Under the pieces are notes generated by a model. That model saw nothing but the letters and a program-made list of their open reading frames with translations, had not been told where the DNA came from and searched no databases. From Crocodylus rhombifer (Eukaryota; Chordata; Crocodylia; Crocodylidae): a stretch of DNA of 64,000 bases. Made by a program: the position numbers and the translations under genes. Below, piece after piece: positions 34,990 through 47,210 of the stretch (positions within the stretch are counted from its first letter, which is position 1; the number at the start of each line of letters is the position of its first letter). The DNA is taken from the NCBI GenBank assembly GCA_038503035.1, contig JAVSML010025538.1, positions 2,086,880-2,150,879 on the forward strand, in the 5' to 3' direction.

Positions 34990-35510
34990 AGTAAGCAGGA
35001 TCTTATCCTACTTCAGTTGTTTATATTCTAGTAACACCTTGAAGTTCCCATCCTGAAGTTCCCATCCTTAAGTTTCTACAACCTACATCAGAACTTCTAA
35101 AAAAATCTGAAAAACCTGTTTCTCCCCACCTCAAACTGCTTAAGCAAATATTCATTTAACTTATTTTGTCCTCTGTGCATACATAATGAATTTCTAAAAC
35201 AGCATCAGCTGTACAATGCTATGGACATGTGTCTTAGCTCTTGCATTTCACTAAAAGTTTTATGAGGTTGCCTAGAGATAACATATGGTTTGTATGAATG
35301 CAAAGCATATGACACTCAATGTCCAATTAAAAGTTCTGAAGGCCAAATTATGCTGTTGTTTTTAGAGATTCCAGGGCTAAGTGAAAACAGTAAAAAAGCC
35401 CAAAGCTGAATCAATTTAGTCTTTGCAGGTTAGTATAAGCTACAGAGATTAAACTGAGAAACAACTGGACACACATACATGATCCAGGAAATGCAGCCAC
35501 ATGCCTGCAG
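34990..35510. other. Unique sequence
   Basis: No feature supported. A direct repeat 'gaagttcccatcctga/taagtt' lies at 35041-35072. Confidence 0.4.
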
Positions 35511-36160
35511 TGGCTCAGGCCAGAAGACCAGGGGAGCTAGAGTATACCTCTCTGGCATATAGTCAGCTACAGCTGTGTGCTCATTTCCTCTTCCTGCTGC
35601 CCCAGAGGTCTCTGGGATATGCAGTCCAGAATCAGAGCAGCAAGACTCTTCAGAGTTGCTCATCACTTCCTCTTCCTGCTTCAAGGTGCCTCTGGGATTT
35701 GTAGTCCATAATTGCAGCCAACAGTAAGTTTCAGTAAGTTTAGCAGCAAGGCAATTCTGTACTCAGGGGATGGTAGGTTTAATCCCTCTCCTTGGCCCCA
35801 GACCCCAACTGGTGTTTGCCTGTAGCAGGGCACAGTCTCCCCACCCCCCCCCCCCCCCCCGACACACACACTTATCTGCTGGAGCAGACAATACAGCCCA
35901 GCCCAGCCCAGGGATGGAAATCATGCTGGGGAAGTGTGATTTAACTTGAACCAGAAAGGGGTCCGGGACAGAAGTTTCACGAACCAGTTTCATCCAAACC
36001 AGTTCAGTCTGATACTGCTGATACTACATTCAGCCAGTTTATCTTAAACCAGTTCCAGCCATTTTGAAACCAGCTTATGTGCACTGAGCTTCTGTTCTAT
36101 TACAGGTTTAAACCAGTTTCTGATTACTTTAGCCAGTTTCTGTGTAACTTCTGTCCCTAG
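35511..36160 (-). mobile_element. 650-bp interspersed repeat, copy 2 (inverted to copy 1)
   Basis: The reverse complement of the repeat at 10234-10880, ending TCTGTCCCTAG at 36150-36160. The paired CAGTTT motifs are more degraded here. A run of 18 C at 35843-35860 has expanded inside it. The two copies lie 25 kb apart in opposite orientation. Confidence 0.65.
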
Positions 36161-37660
36161 CACAGATGTTGGTGTAAGGAACAGACCTAAAGTATATGAG
36201 AAAATACTTAAAGTGAGTTCATGGAAGTACTCGCTCTCTCATAAGCCTTCTGGAATTCTAAGCTCTTAGACTTAACAGGCAACAGGGGGAAAGGGATTTA
36301 ACAGGCCCACCTGGATAATGAATTCAAGTGGATAAAGTCTATGTTTCAAGCTCCATGAACAATTTATTGGTCTTCCCCTAAGAATAAACCAGCAAGGAGT
36401 TGAGGTGAGGGCAGAAGATTTTCCTTCCTGCAATACCATAACTGGAAATCTATTATTTTGCTCTGAAGTTGCATTAGAGTACAGAGCATTTACTGTATGA
36501 ATGACTTCACAGGTGCAGAAATTCAAGATTTGTCTGCATTGATTTGCTCGGGCTATTTTTATGGAGTAATAGTTAACTGAATTTCAATAAACAATGTTAT
36601 GAAAGGAAAACAACAGAAAACAAAACAAAAAGCCCCTCCCAAACCAGCTATGCCTCATCTTCATCACACCTCACGGAGGATCTAACACGAACATTTTTAG
36701 TTTCTACTACTGGGTTTGACGTGCTTTGAATAAAAATAACTTCATGGGTTTAAAAATGAAACCCAAACAAGGTATTTTCAAATAAATGAATCACTGTGAA
36801 AAGACAACCTACCTTATGTATAATTTTCTAATGCTGCCACTATTATATGTGTCATTACAGAAAGCTAACTTTTCTTGAATTAAGTCTCTATGCTAAAGCC
36901 ATCCATTAAAAAGTAACATCAGAGAAGGAAATTTTAGATTATTTTTACCAGTTCAGGCTGTAGAAAAATCCTGTCTATAAATTCTGAAATATAATGTAAA
37001 CCTACATCTCTAAAGATTTGAGAATATTTTCTATATGAGAAAGTGAAATACGAGGTTTAATTTGCAATGCATTTACGTATCAAACACATGAGGGCTCTCT
37101 GCACGCCTGACAGACTAGTGCGTAAATGATTTCTTTCTACATGCCATCTAATGATCCAGTAGTATTACAGAAGGTGAGCCTAATGAAGCATATTCAGATG
37201 GAAAAGTATCACACGATTTATGATAAGCATGCTGTGGTTATATTCCTAAATGAATTATGGCTGCTGTGTGTGGGTCTAGAGGAGATGACCGACATACTAA
37301 GAAACACAACATCAATCATATGTCACAATCTTAACAACGCATTCAGAGCTCAAGGAGACCTATATTTGAGGACTCAGGATTTTAGACTGCCACTGGATAG
37401 AGCACTTTAGAATCAGCCTAAGGTATAACTACTTAAAAACGTACTTATACTATTGAAATGAGTACAAGAAAAGCATCCAAATTTCTCCTGTACCTACTTG
37501 TGTTTGAATGTACCAAACAGAGCCTAATCCTATGATACTATACCCTGAGTAAAATTATTCACAAAACAAAGCATTTCACAGAATCAGGTCCATAGGAAGT
37601 AATGAGCAGGTTGTTATATAAAAGAATAAAAATGTACATTTTCACCAATTAAAGTTTTTA
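36161..37660. other. AT-rich unique sequence
   Basis: The 94-codon frame at 37126-37410 is not low complexity but has no domain I recognise; nothing else is supported. Confidence 0.4.
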
Positions 37661-38154
37661 CTATTTTGACCAGGATAGACTGGGTTGGGGCATGGCTTTT
37701 TTGGCCCACCTTTTGGGGCAGAAGTGGGAAAAATGACTGATCCAGTTGGCTGGGGACTCCATTTCTCAGCCGCCCCTGCCCTCATGGCTGGTGCCAGTGT
37801 CCATGGAGACCCCAGCCTCACCTGCGCAGGAAAGCTCAGGGTAGGGTTGCCATAGAGACCAGCCTCAGCTGCTCCAGCAACACACATGGCAGAGCAGCGT
37901 AGGGAGCTCTGGGAACTTGGGATGAAGGCAGTTTGCTCTGGAGCCATGCCTGGTACATTGAGGTATGTAGAAAAAACATAAAAGCTGTGTCTGTGTTCAA
38001 ATCACTGAATCTCTCCGAACTGAATCAGAGGCTTCCGATTCGATTCAGAGAGATTAATGGGTCTCCTGATTCAATTTAGATTCAGAGATTTGGCTGCCGA
38101 ATTGGGCCAAATTTCCTCCAAATTGAATCAGTGACCAACGCTTCGCACAGCTCT
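37660..38154 (-). mobile_element. Terminal-inverted-repeat element fragment (AGGGCTGTGCGAAGC family)
   Basis: The right end GCTTCGCACAGCTCT at 38140-38154 is the reverse complement of the start at 5757. 'gaggtatgtagaaaaaacat' near 37960 matches the inner part of that copy. The GC-richer portion 37660-37955 is probably the variable interior. The second terminus is not found. Confidence 0.6.
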
Positions 38155-38426
38155 ACTGTCTACTCTCTGAAAATACCAATGTAACACTCAGTGGCACTGG
38201 GTTGTAGCCAAGTGAGGGTAAGATACTTCACAGATATGTCTTCAAACTATATGGTCAATTTGTTTTTTTTCTGTGATGCTTTCCCTTTTTGCAATACATC
38301 CTTTTCTTGTTTTGTTAACTTAGGATATCTATACACATGTTCCAGGGGGTGCTCCATAAAGACCTCAAATATAGTTCCTTAAATTAGAGTAGTTCTGAGA
38401 ACCACTTTAATTAAGCACACACCGTG

Positions 38427-38554
38427 TCATGTGTATTCAGTGGCCCTTTCCTCAAAATGGCGGCAGGGGCACCTTAACTAAAGCTCATTCAATTAACTTT
38501 AGTTAAAGCACACCTGCTGCCATTTTAAAGCCTGGGTACACTGAATAATCATGA
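38427..38554. repeat. Foldback (imperfect palindrome) of about 128 bp
   Basis: TCATGTGTATTCAGTG and CACTGAATAATCATGA form the outer arms. AAAATGGCGGCAGG pairs with CCTGCTGCCATTTT, and CTTAACTAAAG pairs with CTTTAGTTAAAG in the inner arms. The whole block can fold on itself, as in a small foldback or MITE. Confidence 0.65.
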
Positions 38555-38559
38555 TGCAG

Positions 38560-39289
38560 AGGATGCTGGAGGGCACTGTCATGAGATCACCAAGTACAGA
38601 TGTGGGCCTTTGCACCCTGTTGACATTCACTGGCTTTCCTCTCCTCACAGGCCAGCACCAGTCAGTATAATTGGGTCAGTCTTCCCTGCTCTTATCTCTC
38701 CTGCCACAACTTTAATGACTTAATTAAGTGGGGATGGATGGTGACTCTCCAACCCAGTGTTGACTGGCACTTACCCCAATGCCAGATCAAAATTTCTGCA
38801 CAAAGGAAAATAAAGTAAACCAAACAAAACCTTGCCATCCGCACAGTGTTTTTTTCCTCCTGTGCAGGGAACTCAGAGGCAGCCTCTTTCCTGTCCTTGC
38901 CTTCACCCCACAAACGATCACCATAGCTGCAAGTAAGCGGGGTGTTTTTTTCTTCACTTGCAGTAATTGATGCTGCGTTGGCTTATTTGACTGCCTGCAA
39001 TGGCCGATCAACGTGGAAAAAAAGTCTCTCTCCTGTTTTATTTTTTTTTTTCTTTTTAGGCGTGAGCTCGCAAGACTGAACAGGTCTCTTGCCCTGTTCC
39101 CAGGGACTTCAGTTCCAGGCAGGGGATGGGTATCCACCCTGCCTGCCCATGCCATCCTCTCCTTCTACACTCCCCCCTCTCGTCTTATCTCCTGGAACCA
39201 GCAATAGCCCTGGCCACTTAATTAGGCCAATCCGTCTCACCCAGCGAGGTGATAAAGTGGGCCCAGGTTGGACCAGGAGTTCCTGTTGC
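38560..39289. other. Unique sequence before CR1 copy 3
   Basis: Small frames on both strands at 38.7-39.2 kb have no recognised domain. A 'cacttaattaggcc' motif at 39217 recurs loosely after the CR1 (40228), hinting that the CR1 landed within an older element. Confidence 0.35.
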
Positions 39290-40149
39290 AGAATAGTCAC
39301 ACCATTAGGCTACAAGCTGACCTTGACAGGTTGCAATGGTGGGCGGATGAGAATAGGATGAGGTTTAACACTGATAAGTGCAAGGTGTTGCACATGGGGA
39401 GGAAGAACCGGCACCACACTTACAGGTTGGGGAACTCCCCTCTTGCCAGCACGGAGATGGAAAAGGATCTTGGAGTCGTCACTGACTCCATGATGAACAT
39501 GGGCCGGCAGTGTGGGGAGGCAGTCAAGAAGGCCAACCGTACCCTGTCATGCATCCACAGATGCATCTCGAGCAGGTCCAGGGAGGTGATCCTCCCCCTC
39601 TATGCGGCACTGGTCAGGCCGCAGCTGGAGTACTGCGTCCAGTTCTGGGCGCCACACTTCAAGAGGGACGTGGACGATATGGAAAGAGTCCAGAGGAGGG
39701 CCACTCGTATGATCAGGGGTCAGCAGGGCAAGCCTTATGAGGAGAGGCTACGGGACCTGAACCTGTTTAGCCTCCACAAGAGAAGGTTAAGGGGGGACCT
39801 TGTGGCCTGCTACAAACTGGTCAGGGGGGATCAGCAGGTATTGGGGGAGTCCCTGTTCCCCCGTGTGCTGCCAGGAGTGACCAGGAATAACGGTCACAAG
39901 CTGGCAGAGGGTAGGTTTAGATTAGATATTAGGAGGCACTACTTCACAGTCAGGGTGGCTAGGGCCTGGAACCGGCTTCCGGGGGAAGTGGTGCAGGCTC
40001 CTAGCTTGGGGATTTTTAAAAGGAAGTTAGATGAGCACCTTGCCGGGGTCATCTGACCCCGGTGCTCTTTCCTGCCAAGGCAGGGGGTCAGACTAGATGA
40101 TCTTCCTAGGTCCCTTCCGACTCTAGCTAATATGAAACTATGAAACTAT
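39290..40149 (+). mobile_element. CR1 LINE 3' end (copy 3)
   Basis: A strongly 5'-truncated CR1 on the plus strand. After the ORF2 stop at 40056 comes the typical 3' UTR with GGGGTCATCTGACCCC, 'gactagatgatcttcctagg' and two TATGAAAC octamers (40131-40146), the tail by which CR1 transcripts are recognised. It differs in tail and sequence from copies 1 and 2, so it is another subfamily. Confidence 0.95.
39300..40056 (+). pseudogene. CR1 ORF2, reverse transcriptase C-terminal part, frame intact
   Basis: About 250 codons remain open from QADLDRLQWWADENRM through VLHMGRKN, LGVVTDSMMNM, LEYCVQFWAPHFKRDVDDM, RATRMIRGQ, RRLRGDLVACYKLVRG and FTVRVARAWNRLPGEVVQA to the natural stop. This is the thumb and connection region that follows reverse-transcriptase motif D. 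The catalytic motifs A to C and the endonuclease are absent through 5' truncation, so it cannot act alone. The absence of stops or frameshifts over 750 bases suggests it is younger than copy 1. Confidence 0.92.
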
Positions 40150-43100
40150 TTCAGCCAGGCAAATTCCCCTGGCTAGGGGGCTGCTCTTGGTAAGTTCTCT
40201 TAGGCTCTTCATAGGCACTAATTAGCACATTCCAGCAGACTTGATTAATTAGCACGCATTGGAGCAGACATCCGGTTATGTATATAGATGCCCTTAGTGA
40301 TGCTTGTGGTAAAGTATGGTCTCAGGGAGAGTGATATTGCAGGCTACCCAGTTCTACAGAAAGGGGGGCCTAAAATTCTTTCATAACCCAAGGGAAAACT
40401 ACCTGGAGCTGGCAGTTGTCTCTGCTGTAGCTGTAAGGTCTAGTATAAGGGCAGTGGATCTGAGACTTGGAGGTATAAGGAGTTATCCCAGGATGAACTT
40501 TGTCTGCTTCTTGGCACAAGCAGAGAGTCAAGAGGGAGAGACTTGAGGGTTTGCGTGTATCTACCAGATTGGGTCTGTGACAAATACAAAAGTTGTGTAA
40601 GTTCAGATCAAACTTTCCAAAGTCCTCTTTCTCTCTCATAGAAGATAATGGTATTGTTTCTCTCCAGCCTACCAAGGTAAACAGCTCTGTTCATAGGATC
40701 ATTTCCACCTTAGTAGTACAAGTAATATTTTGTAAATATTTGAGTTACGGCATATGCTAATAATATCTATAGTATATAATGAAGATAAGCATTACCATGG
40801 ACCTAAATGCTTTACAATCTCAGATGTTACTACTCACACTAGTTTGTTTCTTTTTTAATATGAATGATGTAACTGCACATCAGGAACTAACAGGGTTTAA
40901 TGAGTCATGCTTTGGACATAGTCAGCAAAATAGAAACCACATTTTAAGTACCCAAAAATGACACATATAAAATAAGTTAATACAAAGATATCTAGTGACA
41001 TCACATACTTTCCAATTCAGAAATTTTAATATAATGATCATAATTATTAAGAGGCTGCAAAATGTAAAAATCACAGAAAGTGACCCAACTCTAAGCCATT
41101 TGCACAAAATAAAATGTATTACTCACCTTTTATATGCTATCTTAGTCTCTTTTAAGGAAGAGATATCTTAAATCTAATATTGTAAACTTCAATATAGAAG
41201 GTTTACATGCTGAACCTTTCAGATGGCAAAGCTGAATTAAGAAAAAAATAATACTATGGTTTTAGTGCCATCAAAGCCCAAATATTGATCTCTTTAAGAT
41301 TCTGTTAGGATGCAAGGTAAAGAAACCAACTGATGGTAACAATGTATTCTACTTCTTACATTTCCATTTCATCATAACTTTAATTAACTTTCTATAGTAT
41401 TGTATTCTCCTCAGGATTTTCACAGGAAGGCAAATACAATTTCAAAGAGTGTTTATGCACATTGCATTTACATTAACAAGTGTCCTATCTGCATGTTCAA
41501 ATAAAATATTTATATGCATGTGTGGCCAGCTAAATCCCATGTTAGTCTCAAAAAGGATAAATACATAATATTTATAAACTTTATCTAATGGAAAGATCCT
41601 ATGGAATTTAAGAGAGATACAAATAAGACTAGTGTTATTTTCTATTGAGAAATAAGGTTTCCTAATAAGGTTTATGTGCAAAATGTAGATTTATGCTAAT
41701 ATGTTGAAGATGTGCAACTCCTATAATCTGACATTGTTATTTGCTTTATAATTATATGAACTATTGCAGTGTTCTAAGGTGTGGCACACTAAAGCCATGT
41801 ATTGAACACATGCCGTTTTAAACTAAATGTGTGCAAAATATGCGTGCACAAACACACAGAAGTATGGTCATTTCATTTTACCTGACCTTATTTTTTGTAG
41901 TGTGGTAATATGTAATCAGCATATGAACATCTAGATATCATAAAAGGCTTGGGCCAGGGTAAATAGAAAGCAAAAAGATTAGATTTTATATATTTAATTT
42001 TATATAGCCTGAGCTTTGAAGTTACATACTTCTATGAAATTACATTCAACTCTCTCCTACTTAATAGTACTGCTATAAGCAGCAAAAAAAAAAAAAAAAA
42101 AAAAGGTAAGTTATTGCTTAGAGAATTGAAAATGTTTCTTCTTGTGGTAAGGGCAATTATATTCAGTGAGCTTTACCATATACTGGAGGTGAGAGTTCAT
42201 AGAACATTAAACTGCACTAGACAAAAGCAATAAGGAGACTTCAGCATTTTTATTTTTCCAAAACCATGCCAATCTAGGAATAGGATAAGATATGAATGTT
42301 GATAAATAAAATCTAGAAGAAAATAATCAATGTTGTCTAATATGCAGACTTTACACTATAGGTCAGGTTCATTGTTATTCAGTACTTTATATGACATGGT
42401 TATTAATGAAGTTTTAATTATTTGTTTTGTTTTACTTTTTAAAGCTATGTGCCTATTACACTAGTATATTTGAGTTTAATTAAGTATATTATTGTGGAAA
42501 AGTAGGACATATCTATAATTTTTTATGAATATGATCCATGCCCCTATATGCTTCCCTTTGATGGGATATTTGCTGTGGAAATAGATCAAAGGGACTGTTA
42601 GGTGAATTAAGCAAGAAAGACATTAAAAGTTGCATAGAAAATTAGCATCCTTACGAATATGCAAACGCAATCAAAGGTTTATAGTGTGGTGGAGATAATT
42701 CCTTTGCCCCAAACCTGGTGATGCAGCTGTTTTGCTGGGATCTGATGCTTGGGTTTATTACATTAATAAGGCTGGGAAACAAGGTTTGACACCCAGATAC
42801 CAATCCCAAAATAGGTCCACATGAATCAACATGGAAACCCAAATTGTCAATTCCAGTGTGTACTGAAGAAAAGATGATTAAAGTTCTATTTGCCATTGTC
42901 TACAGCATATTTTACAATAACCATATACTTTTGAAGTATTCAATTTAAGTTTATTTTCACTCAAGGTTTTTGAAAAAACTTTTCTGCTGCTAATTTTGGT
43001 GATTTCACTAGGTTTCTTTTGATGAAAACATGGGGGAATTTATAGTAATGTAGCATATGACCCTTTCATTTATACTTTCAAAACATACTCACTGGATTTT

Positions 43101-43489
43101 AAAGATTTGTCAAGATAGTTAATATGTTAAATATTTAAATGGGACTTATAAAGGGGTTATACTCCAGCTTCAGTTTTACCTCTTCCCAGTTAGTCACCAT
43201 AAAGAGTTCATAACAAAACATAATTAAATGTACCAAATAACTAATATATACAGATAATCATCCCAAAGATTATATAATTACAAATCTCATTTTATCAACT
43301 GCAAATTTTCCAGAGAAATTGTCTTACGATGAAGACAAAGAGTAATTGCAAACTATGTCCCTCAAATTCCTCTAATTATCTTAAGATTTTAGAACAAGAT
43401 TTGAGACCCTTGTATATGCAGTATAACATATCAAGTAGAAATATCGCATATCAGATACAAAAAAAATTCTGGAAAAGACCTAACATCAC
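40150..43489. other. AT-rich unique sequence
   Basis: A 21-base A run at 42084-42104 is the only simple repeat. A small hairpin AGCCAGG/CCTGGCT lies at 40154-40175, directly after the CR1 tail. No gene is supported. Confidence 0.4.
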
Positions 43490-44279
43490 AAATTAGTCAG
43501 TGCTTATATTGGACACTGGTGGCAGAGCTGTGCTGCTACCCAGCATAGCCACATGTGGCAGAGAGTGGAATGACCTTCAGGAAAGGTTAGCTGTGAAATA
43601 AGCACGGAAAACTGATGAATACGCAGCTGGGAACCAAGCAGCAGCAGCATCACCAGAATGTGGTAAGGAGAGCACATGGCAATGCTCTCCCTACTGAAAA
43701 GCCATGTATATTCTGTGATGGTGCTGTGACATGATGAGTACAGACTGACACAATAATAAACCTGTCCAGCCTCCAGCCATGGGTCTGCAAGTCTTTAGTA
43801 ACAGAGCAAGTGGAAGATGTTAGAATCTCAAAAGCTGCAAAGGCTGATGAAGCCTATAGCAGAATGAGATCTCCAATTTTCTTCACCTCCTTGGCACTGG
43901 ATCAAGGTCCCATTATGCCAAGAACTGTGCAGGAGCTTCTCCATTTTAAAAGAAATCACACATAGACATCTTTCATGCAAATGGCTTTAGCACATTTTTC
44001 AAGCCCTTCAGCAACCAACTAGTGATAATGGGAGCAGGGTTGTAAGACCTGGAAGGTCCTAGTTATGAACTGGCATGAAGGTGGCAGTTACAAGAAGATT
44101 ATTTAGTATGTGGATGAAGCAGGAATGCGATTTGGCAACTGTAACTGTGACCGAGCAGCTGTCTTTAGGATCCGTTCTACTCATTGCACATGGCGATGAG
44201 GCTAGAAAAGGTACTCTAAATATAGTCTGTATACCTTTTTCCTGACTGGATAGCCACATCATGCAGGATCTCCTTTGCT

Positions 44280-45060
44280 GCAGTCCAAATCAACCAAGAT
44301 ACACAATCAATTTTAGGATCTGGAATATCTGGAATATGGATATTCCTAACAGTGAATGGCCAGAGCATTGCACTGCAGTCATGGCTCAAGAACTTGGGGG
44401 AGGCAATAGTGATATCACTGCACTGAGCAAGACCTGGCAAGCAGGAGATGGGAAGCTCAAAGAATGAGGTGGCAGCTATAAGCTCTTCTGGAAGGTTAAA
44501 TGGAAGGAAAATTTCACAGAGCTGCCTTTGCTATTAAGAATGAACTCATAAACCAACTCAACAAGTTTCCTGTTAGAATTAATGACAGCCTCATGACTCT
44601 CCACATCAAATTGACAGGGAGGCAATACACCACTGTTGTCAACATGTATGCCCTGACTCTTGAGGCCACCAATAAAACCAAGGAGGAATACTATGCCAAC
44701 CTTGACCAATTCCTTTCTGAGGTTCCAGAGGGGGAACAGGCTTATTCTGGTTGGTGATTTCTGCTCAGGGTCAGAAGAGACTTGGACCTCTGAAATGGAA
44801 CCATCCACACACAAGGAGTGGGGAAGGTTAATTCCAATAGCATCTTCTTCTTGACAAAATGCATAAAACATGGACTCACCATCACCAGCACCCTGTTCCA
44901 CAAGAAAAACAGGCAGAAGACATCATGGCAACACCTAAGCATTGGCACCTGATTGACTATGTCATTGTTCATACCTATGATTACCAGCATCATTCAAGCT
45001 CTGCTAGGAGCTGACAATTACTGGACCAGTCACTGACTCCTCTGCTCAGTTCTGTCACTC
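44280..45060 (+). pseudogene. LINE ORF, APE-type endonuclease fragments
   Basis: Pieces in different plus frames follow the endonuclease order: ALSKTWQAGDGKLKE; FAIKNELINQL and VNMYALT; VGDFCSGSEETW (44749-44784), where GDFN is usual; TSTLFHKKNRQKTSWQH; WHLIDYVIV (44943-44969); and GADNYWTSH, where the aspartate of the catalytic D-H pair has become serine. Stops and frameshifts separate the pieces. The altered GDFN and WTDH motifs would have removed activity even without them. Confidence 0.8.
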
Positions 45061-45302
45061 AAACTGGCTCCCAAATGACAGCCACAGCAGATGCAATGTT
45101 GATAGAAGGTCAACATTGGACTCAAGGGTCCAATCAAATGAGACCTCTTCCACCAGGACTCAGTCAAAAACTGGTGAATTCCAGTCAACAACAATGGAAG
45201 AATGCCAGCAACCCTTGGGAGAATGTCGGCAGCCCTTGGGGTGCCTTCAGTTTCACCATCATCAGTGCCTGAGAAGAGACACTTGGATTCTCTATCAGGA
45301 AA

Positions 45303-45528
45303 CTGACAGAGAGCAGATTTAGGTTAGACATCAGCAAGAACTTCTTCACAGTAAGGGTTACCAGAATCTGGAACGGGCTTCCAAGGGAGGCGGTGCTCTC
45401 CCCTACTCTGGAGATCTTTAAGAGGAGACAGGGCAAGCACCTGGCTGGGGTCATCTGACCCCAGCAATCATTCCTGCCCAGACTCAATGATCTACTGAGG
45501 TTCCTTCTGACCCTAAAAATCTATGAAA
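45303..45528 (+). mobile_element. CR1 3'-end fragment inserted in the LINE (copy 5)
   Basis: RFRLDIS-type sequence, a [12 protein letters not shown] segment, GGGGTCATCTGACCCC and an ending in ATCTATGAAA are the last 60-70 codons and 3' UTR of a CR1. On its left is broken linker sequence; on its right the host LINE resumes with HHNWFDENDWEIK. It therefore entered after the LINE was in place. Confidence 0.88.
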
Positions 45529-47210
45529 CACCACAACTGGTTTGATGAAAATGACTGGGAGATTAAGGGCTGAGTGACCACAAGCACAAAGCCTTTTTGT
45601 GCTTGACAATATGACATCAACTCGAAGCAAAAGAAATTGAATCACAAATAAGCCAAGGCAGAGGTTCAAAGGAGGAACTGTGATATGAAGAACAGATGGT
45701 GGGAAGACAAAATGAAGGAGATTCAACATCTCACTGACATCCACAATTTGCACAGCTTTTTCAATGCCACCAAAGCCATCTATGGTCTTAGCACTCAGGG
45801 ACCAACCACACACTGACACCTAAGGATGGAAGAGACCTGATCAAGGAAAGGGGAGACATCAATGCCCACTGCAAAGAGCATTTTGAAGACCTTCTCTATC
45901 AAGACTCTGTGTTGACGAGTGTTCTCAATTTTGTCCAGCAACACTCAGTCAAAGATTGGAATCTCTCCTGCTCTTGATGAGGTGAGGAAAGCCATCAAGC
46001 CCATGAAGAATGACAAGGCATCTAGAGAAAATGGAATCTCTGCCAACATCTTAAGCAGGGGGGAAAAGAGCTTACATCACAGCTCCATTCCCTTAAGGAT
46101 TTGGAATAATAAGGAAATACCAGATGAACTCAGGGATTCCATGACTGTAACAGTCTTCAAGAATGGAGACCAGTCTGACTGTGGAAATTACAAAGGGAGC
46201 AAGTAGCTGTCCACTACAGGAAAGATCATTTTGAGAACCCTCCTGAACCATCTCCTTCCACTTGCTGAAGACCTCCTCCTGGAATGTCAGTGTGAGTTTA
46301 GGGCACCAAGAGGCACTACCAGTGTGATCTTCATTACCTTCCAGCTGGAGAAAAAATTCCAGGAACAGCATAAACTTCTCTATATGGTCTTTTCTGACCT
46401 CATGAAAGCCTTCAACTGAGAAGTGCTATAGAAGATCCTTCTGAGGTATGGATGAATTTGTCAGAATTATTTGCCTGCTCCATGATGGTATGTAGTGGAT
46501 CTATCACAGATCCCTTTTGAGGTTAAGATGGGAGTTAAGAAAGGCTGTGTCATCACTCAAACATTCTTCTCAGTATTGTTTACAGCAATGTAACATCTGT
46601 AATAAGCTTCCACTTGGAGAGGAGCTAAGCTATTTAATGGATCTAAGCTGTTTAACCTCAGCTGACTCTGAACCAAAACCAAGGCTACCTTAACCTCAAG
46701 CACTAAGCTCCAGTATGCTGATGCTGTTCTAGTGTGTGCTCATTCAGAAGCAGATCTTCAAACTATCATTGATATCTTTACTGAGGCATACAAGAAAATG
46801 GGAGTCATGCTTAACATTCAGAAGACTAACGTCCTCCACCAACAAGCTCTTAATGAGCAGTCCCTAGCTCTGTAATTTCAGATTTATGTTGAGAAAATGC
46901 TGGCGAATGCTGAGTATTTCCCACACGTTGGAAGTCATCTCTCGCAGAAGTCTGACATCACTGAAGAAATCCAACAGTGCCTCAAATGTGGAAGTGTAGC
47001 CTTCAGATGCCTGAGGAAATGCGTGTTCAAAGATTGCAACATCAGATTAGAAATCAAGCTCATGGTTTATCAAACAGTCGTAATCCCTGCCTTACCATGT
47101 AGAGCTAAGCCATGGATAACAACCTTAAATTGCTGGAGAAGTACCATCAATGCTGTCTGGTCCTTCAAAACCAGTGGTTATCCAGATTTGATCCTTCAAA
47201 TCCAGTAGGA
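45529..47210 (+). pseudogene. LINE ORF, reverse transcriptase fragments
   Basis: After WFDENDWEIK the plus frames show VFKNGDQSDCGNYKG, LLPLAEDLLLECQCEFRAPR, DLMKAFN (46396-46416, motif A, canonical DLTKAFD, followed at once by TGA), FVRIICLLHDGM, GVKKGCV (46531-46551, motif B), YADAVLV (46714-46734, motif C with one aspartate of the DD pair deleted) and VGSHLSQKSDITEEIQ (thumb). Thus all RT landmarks occur in order, but both motif A and motif C are damaged. Confidence 0.82.
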
